A stretch of 64,000 nt of DNA, taken from assembly GCF_031845305.1 (NCBI RefSeq), contig NZ_JAVREH010000007.1:149931-213930 (forward strand), written 5' to 3'. The translations under genes were made by a program, and so were the position numbers. Positions 54,781-63,405 of this stretch are shown piece by piece (the first letter of the stretch is position 1; each line of letters starts with the position of its first letter). The DNA is from Jatrophihabitans_A lederbergiae (GTDB taxonomy: Bacteria > Actinomycetota > Actinomycetes > Mycobacteriales > Jatrophihabitantaceae). The notes below the pieces were generated by a model. That model did not search any database and was not told the origin of the DNA. It worked only from the letters and a program-made list of their open reading frames with translations.

Positions 54781-54861
54781 GGATCATCACGCTACTGCCT
54801 GCGGTTGACGTGAGCTCATGAGAGAACCCCCCTCCACGTCGGCTGAGAGCTGGGATGCGCA

Positions 54862-55299
54862 GTGTTGTATTTCGACGGAGTCTTCGGCCTGGTACTGCTC
54901 GCCCTCTGGCTCTTCTGCCTCTTCGACGTCATCACCACCGACGCCTCCAGATGTCGGCACCTGCCGAAGATGGTGTGGGTACTGATCGTGCTGCTGCTGT
55001 CCGACGTCGGCTCGATCCTGTGGCTGGTGGCCGGTCGCACCTGGGACAGCGCTACGACCGCGGGCCTGCCGTACAAGGGGAACACCGGCCTGCCGCGGCG
55101 GGGCAGCACCGGTCGCTACCCCGAGTACGAGCGCCCCGGCCGCCGCGTCGCCAGTAACCCCGACGACGACGAGGACTTCCTGCGGCAACTTCGCGAGCGG
55201 GCCGAGCAACAGCGGCACGAGTACCGGGCCCTGCGCGCCGAGGACGTGGCGCGCGACGAGCGTGAGCGGCGCCGCCGTAGCGGCGACGAGCCCGACTAG
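54862..55299 (+). CDS. PLDc_N-like small membrane protein
   Basis: A 145-aa protein with two helices (FGLVLLALWLFCLFDVITTD and MVWVLIVLLLSDVGSILWLV) joined by a short loop, the layout of the phospholipase-D nuclease N-terminal (PLDc_N) domain, then a charged C-terminal tail (DDDEDFLRQLRERAEQQRHE) that is probably cytoplasmic and helical. No catalytic motif. Function unknown; homologues are common next to regulatory genes in actinobacteria. GTG 54862 is the start. Confidence 0.82.
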   Translation: MLYFDGVFGLVLLALWLFCLFDVITTDASRCRHLPKMVWVLIVLLLSDVGSILWLVAGRTWDSATTAGLPYKGNTGLPRRGSTGRYPEYERPGRRVASNPDDDEDFLRQLRERAEQQRHEYRALRAEDVARDERERRRRSGDEPD

Positions 55300-55363
55300 C
55301 TCAACTGGCTGCATCGCCCGCCGATTGGTCACCAGACAGGTGTCAGCGGAGCGGGGAGTTGAT

Positions 55364-57631
55364 GTGAGCGGGAAGGCCGACAAGAGCGGCCCTGGTGGCA
55401 CCTCGAGAACTCGGGCGCTCGCCACGGTGGCGGGCACTGTACTGGTGGTGACCGCTGAATTCGCGCTGCTCACCGCCGTCTATGACCGGGCCGAACCCAT
55501 CCGGCGCGATCAGGTCGCGGTCGCGAGCCTCTCCGGAACTCTGGAATCGGCCACCGGACGGGAACTCACCGCCGCCGCTCGCCGGGCCGATGCCGTGCTG
55601 ACAGGGCTTTCCAGCTCGGGTGTGCCGCGCGCGGACCTGAGCGCGGCTCGTCAACTGGCAGCCGACACCGCGGCCGATCCGGCCGGCGTCGAGCAGCTCC
55701 GGTCAGCCGTGCGCCGGTTGGCAGTGGACCTCGACCACCGGCAGCGAACCGTGACCGCCGAGGCACGGCTGAGCTACGCCGGGCTACTGGTGCTGGCATC
55801 GCTGGGCTGGATGGCGTGGTTCAGGCGGCTGGTCAGCCGGCACCGCGCGTTGCAACGGGAGGTCACCGCGCAGCAGGCGCGCAGCGACGGTGAGCAGCGG
55901 CTGGCCGCCCTCGTCCGCAACGCCACCGACGTGGTCGCTGTGTGCGAGGCCGACGCCACTATCTCGTTCGCCACCCCGCCGTCCCTGGTGCTGCTCGGAA
56001 TCGCCGATGACCAGCTCGTCGGCACCCGGCTCACCGAACTGGTGCACCCGGGCGACCTCGACGTCTTCCTGCAGCGACTCGCCAGTCCCGGCCTCGGCGT
56101 CGGCGAGCACATCCTGCTGCGCATGGTCCACGCCGACGGCCGCATCCTGTCCATGGAAGGAACCCTGAGCAACCTGCTCGGCGATCCGGCGGTGCGCGGC
56201 TTGGTGCTCACGCTGCGCGACATCACCGCACGCCGGGAACTCGAGGAACGGCTCACCTTCCAGGCCTTCCAGGACGGTCTGACCGGTATGGCCAACCGCC
56301 AGCTGTTCACCGACCGCCTGCAGCACGCGCTGATCCGGCGCTCGGGACCGGCCTCCCCGCTGGTGGTGCTGTTCTGCGGTCTGGACGACTTCAAGAGCGT
56401 CAACGACGGAGCCGGCCACGGGGTCGGGGATCAGGTGCTGGCCGAGGTGGGCGCGCGGCTCAAGGGCGTGGTCCGCGCCGGCGACACCGCCGCGCGGCTC
56501 GGCGGGGACGAGTTCGCCATCCTGATGGACTCGGCGACCATCGAGTCCGCGCACGAGGTCGCGCAACGGGTGCAGGCCGCGCTGGCGCCACCGGTCGTGG
56601 TGGGCGACCGGTCGGTGACCGTCCGGGCGAGCATCGGGCTCGCACAGGCCGTGCCCGGTGAGATGGACGCCGAAGAGGCACTGCGCAATGCCGACGTGGC
56701 GATGTACCTGGCCAAGGACCGCGGCCAGTCCGGCATCGTGGTGTACGAGTCCCGGGTGCACACCGAGGCACTGGAGCGGCTGGCACTACGGGCTGACCTG
56801 CAGCGGGCGCTCACCCGGTCCGAACTGGTGCTGCACTACCAGCCGATCATCGACCTCCGGACCGTTGCGGTGAAGGGTTTCGAGGCACTGGTCCGCTGGC
56901 AGCATCCGACCCGGGGGTTGATGAGCCCGGCGCTGTTCATTCCGATGGCGGAAGAGACCGGGCTGATCCTGCCGCTGGGCGCCTGGGTGCTGCGGGCGGC
57001 GTGCGAGGCGGCGGCGGACATGCAGCGGCCGGGATGCGCGCCGACCATGTCGGTGAACGTGTCCGCCCAGCAGCTGTCCCAGCCCGGTTTCGTGGACAGC
57101 GTGCTCGCGGCCCTCACGGACACCGGCCTTCCCTCGGACCGGCTCACCCTCGAGATCACCGAGACTGTCATCCTGCGTGACCTCGACACGGTGGCACCCC
57201 GGCTGGCCGCCCTGCGGGAAGTGGGCGTCAAGGTGGCGATCGACGACTTCGGCACCGGGTACAGCTCGCTGGCCTACCTCAGCTCGCTGCCGGTGGACGT
57301 GCTCAAGGTCGACAAGTCCTTCATCGACAAGGTCACCACCGACAAGCAGGCGGCCTCGCTCGCCGAGGCGATCATCGCCCTCAGCCACAAGATGCACTTC
57401 ACCACCGTCGCGGAGGGTGTCGAGCAGCCGGAACAGGCGGCGTGGTTGCGCAAGGCGCGCTGCACCTATGGACAGGGCTACCTCTGGTCGCGCCCGGTCG
57501 ACCTTGCCGCCGCCCGAGCGATGCTCGGCTCTGAGGTGGGCTTCGGCACGCCGGCGAGGCTGCTGCCCCGAGCCGACCGGCGCGCATTTCGCGGCGCCCC
57601 CACCGACGAGGGAATGCGGAAGCTCGGCTGA
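55364..57631 (+). CDS. Membrane PAS-GGDEF-EAL cyclic-di-GMP protein
   Basis: A 755-aa protein. N-terminal helices (about 16-36 and 137-157) flank an ~100-residue external segment, then a PAS domain (about 170-290, VRNATDVVAVCEADATISFA), a GGDEF domain with GGDEF intact and an I-site RxxD (RAGD) five residues before it, and an EAL domain with GFEALVRW, NVSAQQL, LEITET, DDFGTGYSSL and VAEGVEQPE, i.e. all metal and substrate residues. Both cyclase and phosphodiesterase could be active. GTG 55364 was chosen for its GGGGAG box. It has no operon partner and is a complete counterpart to the decayed GGDEF/EAL gene at 231. Confidence 0.93.
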   Translation: MSGKADKSGPGGTSRTRALATVAGTVLVVTAEFALLTAVYDRAEPIRRDQVAVASLSGTLESATGRELTAAARRADAVLTGLSSSGVPRADLSAARQLAADTAADPAGVEQLRSAVRRLAVDLDHRQRTVTAEARLSYAGLLVLASLGWMAWFRRLVSRHRALQREVTAQQARSDGEQRLAALVRNATDVVAVCEADATISFATPPSLVLLGIADDQLVGTRLTELVHPGDLDVFLQRLASPGLGVGEHILLRMVHADGRILSMEGTLSNLLGDPAVRGLVLTLRDITARRELEERLTFQAFQDGLTGMANRQLFTDRLQHALIRRSGPASPLVVLFCGLDDFKSVNDGAGHGVGDQVLAEVGARLKGVVRAGDTAARLGGDEFAILMDSATIESAHEVAQRVQAALAPPVVVGDRSVTVRASIGLAQAVPGEMDAEEALRNADVAMYLAKDRGQSGIVVYESRVHTEALERLALRADLQRALTRSELVLHYQPIIDLRTVAVKGFEALVRWQHPTRGLMSPALFIPMAEETGLILPLGAWVLRAACEAAADMQRPGCAPTMSVNVSAQQLSQPGFVDSVLAALTDTGLPSDRLTLEITETVILRDLDTVAPRLAALREVGVKVAIDDFGTGYSSLAYLSSLPVDVLKVDKSFIDKVTTDKQAASLAEAIIALSHKMHFTTVAEGVEQPEQAAWLRKARCTYGQGYLWSRPVDLAAARAMLGSEVGFGTPARLLPRADRRAFRGAPTDEGMRKLG

Positions 57632-57638
57632 AGGTCTT

Positions 57639-57654
57639 TCGAACAGGCGTTTGA
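57639..57654. promoter_or_regulatory. LexA (SOS) box upstream of the AlkB gene
   Basis: TCGAACAGGCGTTTGA matches the actinobacterial LexA consensus TCGAAC-n4-GTTCGA at 11 of 12 positions. It ends 20 bases before the AlkB start. TAGAGT at 57663-57668 fits a -10 element and the -35 region would lie inside the box, so LexA would block transcription. Confidence 0.75.
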
Positions 57655-57674
57655 ATATTTGCTAGAGTCGAGGG

Positions 57675-58328
57675 ATGTACGGCGCGCTGCAGGGGTCGCT
57701 GCTGGACCTCACCGAAGAGATCGCACTGGCGCCGCTCGGGGATTCCGTCCTGCGGACGCTGCTCACCGACGGGGCGTGGATCGACGTCCGCCCGGCGTGG
57801 CTCAGCGGGGCGGACGCGCTGTTCGACCGGCTCAGCAGTGAGGTGCCCTGGCGCGCCGAGCGGCGCCGGATGTACGAACGGACGGTGGACGTTCCCCGCT
57901 TGCTGAGCTTCTACGGCGAGGGCGAGCCGCTCCCGCATCCAGCACTGGACGAGGCGCACGATGCGCTGAACGCGCACTACGAGGACGAGCTCGGTGAGCC
58001 GTTCCGGACGGCGGGGCTCTGCCTGTACCGGGACGGCCGCGACAGCGTGGCCTGGCACGGCGACACCATCGGGCGCAGTCGCACCGAGGACACCATGGTC
58101 GCCATCCTGTCGGTGGGAGCGCCCCGTCCGCTGCTGCTGCGCCCGCGAGGCGGTGGCGGTACCGGTAGTGGCGGTGCCGGCCGGACGCTGCGGCACAACC
58201 TCGGCCACGGCGACCTGATCGTGATGGGCGGCAGTTGCCAGCGCACCTGGGAACACGCGATTCCCAAGACCACCAAGCCGGTGGGGCCACGCATCAGCAT
58301 CCAGTTCCGACCCCGCGGCGTCCGCTGA
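57675..58328 (+). CDS. AlkB-like Fe(II)/2-oxoglutarate dioxygenase
   Basis: A 217-aa DNA/RNA demethylase-type protein. The iron and cosubstrate residues are present: HxD in VAWHGDTIGRS, distal His in RTWEHAIPKT, and Arg residues in GPRISIQFR. It would remove alkyl lesions from bases. A LexA box and a -10 element lie directly upstream, with the -10 six bases from ATG 57675, so the message may be leaderless and SOS-induced. It stands alone downstream of the c-di-GMP gene. Confidence 0.9.
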   Translation: MYGALQGSLLDLTEEIALAPLGDSVLRTLLTDGAWIDVRPAWLSGADALFDRLSSEVPWRAERRRMYERTVDVPRLLSFYGEGEPLPHPALDEAHDALNAHYEDELGEPFRTAGLCLYRDGRDSVAWHGDTIGRSRTEDTMVAILSVGAPRPLLLRPRGGGGTGSGGAGRTLRHNLGHGDLIVMGGSCQRTWEHAIPKTTKPVGPRISIQFRPRGVR

Positions 58329-58361
58329 AACCACGCTGCGATTTATCCGAAGTAGACCTGG

Positions 58362-58883
58362 ATGGAACAGGCGAATTCCGCCCTCTATCTGCACTTCACC
58401 GACCAGACCGGTGACGCCTACAGCCTGCAGCTCTACAGCAGCCGTGGTGAGGTCCACACCGTCGCCTACAACAGCGATGCTCCCGCGATCGTCAAGGTCA
58501 CCTGGAACTCCTGCCCGCAGTCGGAGTGGGTGAGCCGGCACAGCGCCGGTTCACCCACCCCGGCGGCCTTCCGCTCCACCTGGCGACGGGCTTCGGCGGC
58601 TGTTTGCTGTGGATGTGGCATCGTAGAGGCACCAGGGTTCGCGGGGGCCCGGTCGTGGAGGGTTGCGTGGCGGTCGAAGTCGAGGACGCCTACCTCGTCG
58701 CGCGCGCGCAAGAAGGCCACCTCGACGCCTTCGAACAGCTTCTCCACCGCCACAACCTCGCGGCCTACCGAGTGGCGTTGCGGATGCTCGGTGATGACGA
58801 GGACGCCCAAGAGGTCGCGCGGGAGGCGCTGGTCCTGGCGTGGCGGACCCTTTCCCAATTCACCGGCAACACCTCGTTCGTGA
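58362..58883 (+). CDS. Unrecognised ORF; likely only the first ~60 codons are genuine
   Basis: From ATG 58362 the first ~55 residues (ALYLHFTDQTGDAYSLQLYS, then VHTVAYNSDAPAIVKVTWNS) look like a real beta-rich protein and codons have the local third-position GC bias. Beyond about base 58540 the frame runs into the sigma factor gene out of phase and looks like a shadow. It may be a small gene that has lost its true stop, or a remnant. No family is recognised. Confidence 0.35.
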   Translation: MEQANSALYLHFTDQTGDAYSLQLYSSRGEVHTVAYNSDAPAIVKVTWNSCPQSEWVSRHSAGSPTPAAFRSTWRRASAAVCCGCGIVEAPGFAGARSWRVAWRSKSRTPTSSRARKKATSTPSNSFSTATTSRPTEWRCGCSVMTRTPKRSRGRRWSWRGGPFPNSPATPRS

Positions 58884-59197
58884 TCTGGCTGTACACGATC
58901 GTCACCCGTGCAACGCTCGACCGGCTCGCTCGCGGACGTTCTGAGCGCACCGCCCAAAGCCACCCGATGCCGACGGCTGACGAGGTCGCCGGCGGCCCCA
59001 GCGACATTGCCTCCGCCATAACGGCACTACCGCCGGCCCAGCGGATCGTCCTCGTGCTCCATCACTTCGAAGGCCTGCCCTATACCGACGTCGCCACCAT
59101 CACCGGCAGCACCGTCCCCGACACCCGGCGCCTGCTCTTTCGCGCCCGCCGAACTCTCGCCGCGACGCTCGGGCAGTGGGAGGTGGCAGCTCAGTGA
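58667..59197 (+). CDS. ECF-type RNA polymerase sigma factor
   Basis: A 176-aa sigma-70 family protein of ECF size. Region 2: LDAFEQLLHRHNLAAYRVAL, RMLGDDEDAQEVAREALVLAW and FVIWLYTIVTRATLDRL; region 4: ALPPAQRIVLVLHHFEGLPY followed by a helix-turn-helix TDVATITGSTVPDTRRLLFRA. GTG 58667 has GGAGGG four bases before it, so I prefer it to upstream starts. Its stop overlaps the start of the anti-sigma gene by four bases (GTGA). It would direct a small stress or envelope regulon. Confidence 0.9.
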   Translation: MAVEVEDAYLVARAQEGHLDAFEQLLHRHNLAAYRVALRMLGDDEDAQEVAREALVLAWRTLSQFTGNTSFVIWLYTIVTRATLDRLARGRSERTAQSHPMPTADEVAGGPSDIASAITALPPAQRIVLVLHHFEGLPYTDVATITGSTVPDTRRLLFRARRTLAATLGQWEVAAQ

Positions 59198-59904
59198 CGA
59201 CTCCAGGATCAGGCGCGCCCGAACCGTCGCCCGGCAGCGGCCTGGACGCTGATGTCCAGCACCTCACCTGCGGCGCCGATGTGGACCAGTTGCTCGAACA
59301 GGTCGCCGACGGTCACGCCGACGAGCTCACCGACCACCAGTCCGGGTGCGAGTACTGCCAGGCCGCCCTGACGGAATTCACCGCGCTGTGGTCCCCGGTG
59401 GCTCTGGCCGCGGCAGCCCCGTTCGTCGTTCCGGTCGGGCTGGCGGGCACCCTCACCGCCGCGGTGATGGCCGACGTCGCGAAGCTGCCGACGACACCTG
59501 CCCCGTCGCCGTCCGCCGCACCAGCTACCGGCCGCCTTCCGCTTCAACGATGGCTGCCGCCGCTGATCGCAGTATTGGTCGTTGCCGCCATCATCGCCGT
59601 TATCGTGCTCGTGAGCCGCCACCATGGTTCGAAAACCAGTGGCACCGTCCCCGTCGGAATTGCCGCGAGCTCGTCCATCGCTGCGCCGACGACGACTGCC
59701 CCCGCTGCGCCGGCATCTCGACCCGCCGCGTCGGCTACGTCCACCGCCCCCGCACGCGCGATTCCGACAGCTGTGCCCGCCGGCAGCGGTGGCCAGGCCG
59801 CTGCCACGACGACCGGCACCCGGGACGAGCAAGTGGCGATGCTGCTGGCTGGTGTTGTGCTTATCGCCGCAGGCGGCGGTTATCTGATCCGCCGTCGCCG
59901 CTGA
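59194..59904 (+). CDS. Membrane anti-sigma factor with zinc motif
   Basis: A 236-aa protein. The N-terminal ~60 residues carry a ZAS-like HxxxCxxC (HQSGCEYC), which binds zinc and the sigma factor. A helix (LPPLIAVLVVAAIIAVIVLV) is followed by a Thr/Ala/Pro-rich external segment, then a C-terminal helix (MLLAGVVLIAAGGGYLI) and RRRR. GTG 59194 overlaps the sigma stop. The pair is a typical sigma/anti-sigma switch held at the membrane; the signal is unknown. Confidence 0.85.
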   Translation: MTTPGSGAPEPSPGSGLDADVQHLTCGADVDQLLEQVADGHADELTDHQSGCEYCQAALTEFTALWSPVALAAAAPFVVPVGLAGTLTAAVMADVAKLPTTPAPSPSAAPATGRLPLQRWLPPLIAVLVVAAIIAVIVLVSRHHGSKTSGTVPVGIAASSSIAAPTTTAPAAPASRPAASATSTAPARAIPTAVPAGSGGQAAATTTGTRDEQVAMLLAGVVLIAAGGGYLIRRRR

Positions 59905-59915
59905 TCGCACTGTGA

Positions 59916-59963
59916 GATCGGACATCGTCAGTGCAGGGTCGATCGGACACTCGTCAGTGCAGG
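59916..59963. repeat. Direct repeat duplicating the 3' end and stop of the VOC gene
   Basis: GATCGGACATCGTCAGTGCAGG (59916-59937) is repeated at 59941-59963 with one inserted base, period about 25. The second copy has the VOC gene's stop (59954-59956, minus strand) and last codons; the downstream copy keeps TGA. Confidence 0.85.
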
Positions 59964-60370
59964 CAGAACTCGTTGCCTTCGGGGTCACGCATCACATACG
60001 TCAGCGGGCCACGATCGCTGTGGGTGCCGATCAGCTGCGCACCGAGCGCGGTGAGCCGAGCGAGTTCGGCATCCTTGTCCGCCGGCTCCACACGGATGTC
60101 AAGGTGCACGCGGTTCTTTGCGACCTTGCTCTCGGGCACCTTTTGAAAGTAGAGCCTCGGCTCGACGCCGCTCGGATCACGGCAAGCGGCGACGTCACGG
60201 AACGCCGACCGGCTGGCAACGGTGATGCGCTCCTCGGGCGGCAGCCGGCCGGCGGCGACCAGGCCGTCGACGAACTCTGAGTGGTCTTCAACCTCGACGC
60301 CGAGCACAGCCGCCCAAAAAGCAGCTTGCGCATGCGGATCAGCAACGTCGAAGGTCACCTGGGTACGCAT
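59954..60370 (-). CDS. VOC (glyoxalase/bleomycin-resistance) family protein
   Basis: A 138-aa single VOC unit: VTFDVADPHAQAAFWAAVLG, then RLYFQKVPESKVAKNRVHLD and MRDPEGNEFCLH with the metal-binding Glu near the C terminus. This subset (ArGGlyoxalase-like, VHLDIRVEPAD) is frequent in actinobacteria; the substrate is unknown. Start ATG 60370. Its 3' end is duplicated downstream, in the gap to the anti-sigma gene. Confidence 0.85.
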   Translation of the reverse strand: MRTQVTFDVADPHAQAAFWAAVLGVEVEDHSEFVDGLVAAGRLPPEERITVASRSAFRDVAACRDPSGVEPRLYFQKVPESKVAKNRVHLDIRVEPADKDAELARLTALGAQLIGTHSDRGPLTYVMRDPEGNEFCLH

Positions 60371-61032
60371 GACATCACCCTCCAGAATCTCGTCCTGGCG
60401 AATGTCTTACCACTGGCACCGACACCGGCCGCTGACTGGTTCGCTACCGCCGATTACGCCGGGCTCCGCGCATCACCTGAACAGCGGCTCACCGATCGAG
60501 GAATGATGAGTAGGTTGGTTGCTTCGGTGGGTCTCAGTTGGATTCACCGCCGGTGTCGAAGTACGCCAGCCGCGACCACCGCCAGAAGCCGATGGTACGG
60601 GGCGCGTAAGCAGCTCACGGACTCCGATCGCGACGTCGGCGGCGGCGCTGAAACCATCGCATGGCATCTGCGCGATCCAATCGCAACGACGGCTGCCGGC
60701 CGCTTGCCTGCTCACCGCCCGGACCGTGTTCGAAGCCGGCGACGTGGTCGCCGAACTCCACCAAGCCATCGCCCCTCACGGCCACCCGGAACGCATGCTC
60801 ATCGACAAGGGCGCCGTGTCCGCCGGCTGCCTCCGCGGCCACGGCTGGGTCACGCTCGAACCAGCCGACTGCACCACATCGGCTCGGTCAACTACATCAC
60901 CAGATCACTACTCGAAACCGGCGGCTTCAGACCCCGACTACACCCTCTTCTGCGATGAGCCGACAAACTCTTGCGGTGGCTGAGTCAATCTAAGGACGAA
61001 GGAGCATCCGGCGAGGCCAGGCCGTGCGCAGG
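60371..61032. other. Gene-poor stretch with a possible transposase remnant
   Basis: No intact gene fits here. In the frame from about 60519 the segment DVVAELHQAIAPHGHPERML (about 60741-60800) resembles the 'hG.Pe.i..DnG' part of integrase-core transposases; it is followed by IDKGAV and then decays. I think it is insertion-sequence debris, but only one short block supports this. The flanks hold no clear terminal inverted repeats. Confidence 0.3.
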
Positions 61033-61644
61033 CTACTTGCGTCGGCGGCGTAGCTGCGTGCGGAGGCCGAAGATGAGCGTCTCGAGGCTGAAAGACCAGG
61101 CCGACTCGGGATCGGCCAGGGCACTGACCAGGCGGACTTGCGGGAACTGGTCGGCCGGGAGTTCGTCCACCGAGGTTTCGGGGGCCTGTCCCGTGACGCT
61201 CAACGCCTGCTCAAGCCCCGTGCTGAGCGCGGTGAGCGCGGTCGCCTTTACCGCGTTGTAGGCGTCGTGTGGGTCGAAACCCGCGTGCCGGAAGGCGGCG
61301 AGGGCAACTTCGAAGGTCGCCGCGGCGCGCGCGCCTTGCACGGGGCGTCGCTGCAGCGCAGTAACCGCTCCCGGATGCGTGGCAGAAAGCTCTGCCATCC
61401 CGGCCACGAACCGGCGCACCCACGTTTCCCAACCGACCGCGACCAGAGGCAGCTTCGCCTCGTCGAGGAGCAGTTCGATGATTCCGTCGGTCACCGCCTC
61501 GCGGGTCGCCACATGGTTGTAAAGCGAGGTCACGTGCACCCCGAGTTCGGCCGCGATGCGTCGCAGCGTGACCGCCTCGAAGCCCTCCCGGTCGGCCAGC
61601 GTCACGGCGGTGCGGAGGATGCCGTCTCGCGTCAATGCCACCAC
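61033..61644 (-). CDS. TetR family transcriptional regulator
   Basis: A 203-aa regulator. The N-terminal helix-turn-helix is TLRRIAAELGVHVTSLYNHV, about 25-44, after LTRDGILRTAVTLADREG; the rest is a ligand-binding/dimer domain with a C-terminal TetR_C-type region. GTG 61644 is the likely start. It is divergent from the beta-lactamase-like gene, and two palindromic repeats fill the 86-bp gap, so it probably controls both genes. Confidence 0.9.
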   Translation of the reverse strand: MVALTRDGILRTAVTLADREGFEAVTLRRIAAELGVHVTSLYNHVATREAVTDGIIELLLDEAKLPLVAVGWETWVRRFVAGMAELSATHPGAVTALQRRPVQGARAAATFEVALAAFRHAGFDPHDAYNAVKATALTALSTGLEQALSVTGQAPETSVDELPADQFPQVRLVSALADPESAWSFSLETLIFGLRTQLRRRRK

Positions 61645-61663
61645 GCAGACAGACTACGCGCTC

Positions 61664-61715
61664 TTGACAGGACAACCTACAGTGTCGGTACAGTACGATA
61701 CCTACAGTGTAGGTA
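61664..61715. promoter_or_regulatory. Promoter with two TetR-type operator palindromes
   Basis: TACCTACAGTGTAGGTA (61699-61715) is a perfect 17-bp palindrome about a central G. A near copy, AACCTACAGTGTCGGTA, lies at 61674-61690, 25 bp away. TTGACA (61664-61669) and TACAGT (61689-61694) form a -35/-10 pair overlapped by both. The TetR protein encoded on the left is the obvious binder. Confidence 0.8.
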
Positions 61716-61730
61716 ACCGAAAGGGATTAG

Positions 61731-63149
61731 ATGATGTTCACCGAACGACAGATCGAGGACCGGCTCGCAGAGCTGATCGCGAAACACAATGTGCCGGGCG
61801 CTCAACTGGCCGTGCTCGACGGCGACACAGTCACCGAGGTAGCCGCGGGCGTCCTGAGCCTGCGCACCCGGTGGCCCACTACGACCGACGCGTTGTTCCT
61901 GCCCGGCTCGATCGGCAAGGTGTACACGGCGACGCTGGTCATGATGTTGGTCGAGGAAGGCACGCTCGACCTCGACGTGCCCATCCGGACCTACCTTCCG
62001 GATTTCGAGGTCCGCGATCGGCGCGCCAGCGAGGTCGTGACGCCGCGGCACCTGCTCAGCCACACCAGCGGCTTCGACGGAGATCACTTCACGAACACAG
62101 GCAGAGGCGACGACGCGCTCGCGCGTTATGTCCAAGGCTGCGCCGACCTGCCCCAGATCGCGGACCCCGGCGCCATCTGGAGCTACAGCAACAGCGGCTT
62201 CGCCATCCTCGGCCAGATCGTCGAGGCGGCGACCGGACAGACCTTTGAAGACGTCCTGCGCGAGCGACTCTTCGCTCCCCTGGCGCTCAAGAGCACCGTG
62301 TCCTACGCCGAGGATGCGATCGTGCACCCCACCGCGGTCGGGCACATACCCGATCCCGAGGACCCCGCGCACCTGATCGTCAGCCCGACCTGGGGGCTGT
62401 ACCGGTCATTCGGGCCGATGGGCACCGCTGTCGTAGCGAGCGCCGGAGATGTTCTCGCCTTCGCCCGACTACATCTCGATGGCGGCCTGGCCTCCGATGG
62501 CACGCGGTTGCTGTCAGCCACGCTCGTGGAGGCGATGCGAGAGCCGCAGGTGAGCTTGGTGGACGACTCCGTGTTGGGCGAGGCCTGGGGACTGGGCTGG
62601 ATTCTCGATCACTGGGGTGAGGTCGAGATCATCGGCCACGACGGCAACTCCATCGGGCAGAACGCTTTTATGCGCCTCGCCCCACAGCAGCGTTTCGGAT
62701 TCTGCCTGCAGACCAACACCGAGAGCGCTATCACGCTCTACCGCGAACTTGCCGCGTGGCTGTTCGGCCAACGCCTGGGCGTCGGGCCCCGTCCCGACCC
62801 TCAGATCGTGCCCGATTCGGCCGTGGCCGACCCGGACCGGTACGCGGGCAGGTACGAGCGGGAAGGACTGCTCATCGAGGTCACCGCTGACGCGCACAAC
62901 TGCCTGCTCGCGTCGGTCACTCCGACCCACGCGGTCGCCGCGGAACAGGGCTGGCCGCCGATGATCGACCTCCCGCTGCAGCCTGTCGCCCGAGCGGACT
63001 CGTTCCTGCTCAAGTTGCCCATCGCCGATGCGGACCTGCTCGCCGTGTTCTTCAACCCTGACGATGTCGGCGCGACCCCGACCCACCTGCACTACGGCGC
63101 GCGAGCGCACCGCCGTGTGTCGCCGGAGGCAGGAAGCCGGATCGGATGA
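61731..63149 (+). CDS. Serine hydrolase (beta-lactamase/penicillin-binding class C fold)
   Basis: A 472-aa protein. SxxK is in LPGSIGKVYTATL and YxN in IWSYSNSGFAILGQ, with the third motif probably HDGNSIGQNAF. The rest is the usual class C-like fold plus a ~100-residue C-terminal beta-domain. No signal peptide is present, so it is probably cytoplasmic esterase/peptidase-like rather than a lactamase. ATG 61731 follows AAAGGGA. It is regulated by the divergent TetR gene through paired palindromes. Confidence 0.88.
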   Translation: MMFTERQIEDRLAELIAKHNVPGAQLAVLDGDTVTEVAAGVLSLRTRWPTTTDALFLPGSIGKVYTATLVMMLVEEGTLDLDVPIRTYLPDFEVRDRRASEVVTPRHLLSHTSGFDGDHFTNTGRGDDALARYVQGCADLPQIADPGAIWSYSNSGFAILGQIVEAATGQTFEDVLRERLFAPLALKSTVSYAEDAIVHPTAVGHIPDPEDPAHLIVSPTWGLYRSFGPMGTAVVASAGDVLAFARLHLDGGLASDGTRLLSATLVEAMREPQVSLVDDSVLGEAWGLGWILDHWGEVEIIGHDGNSIGQNAFMRLAPQQRFGFCLQTNTESAITLYRELAAWLFGQRLGVGPRPDPQIVPDSAVADPDRYAGRYEREGLLIEVTADAHNCLLASVTPTHAVAAEQGWPPMIDLPLQPVARADSFLLKLPIADADLLAVFFNPDDVGATPTHLHYGARAHRRVSPEAGSRIG

Positions 63150-63405
63150 GGTTGTCGACCGACGATTGACAGTGCACAGAGAGCTACAGTGACGCACCTG
63201 AGCACAAACGCGTCCCGGGATGTTCGCAACCACGCTGCCGTTGTCCTGCGACAGGGCAGTTGCCTCGGCGAACGGAATGGACACGGAATGGACGTCGTCA
63301 GCCAGGACGGTGACTTTGACGCGCTCGAAAGCGTGGGCGGTCCCACCGTCATCCGGGTTTGACCACGCCACGATGGGGTCGCGCTGCCGGCGAACAGTGG
63401 TCGAC

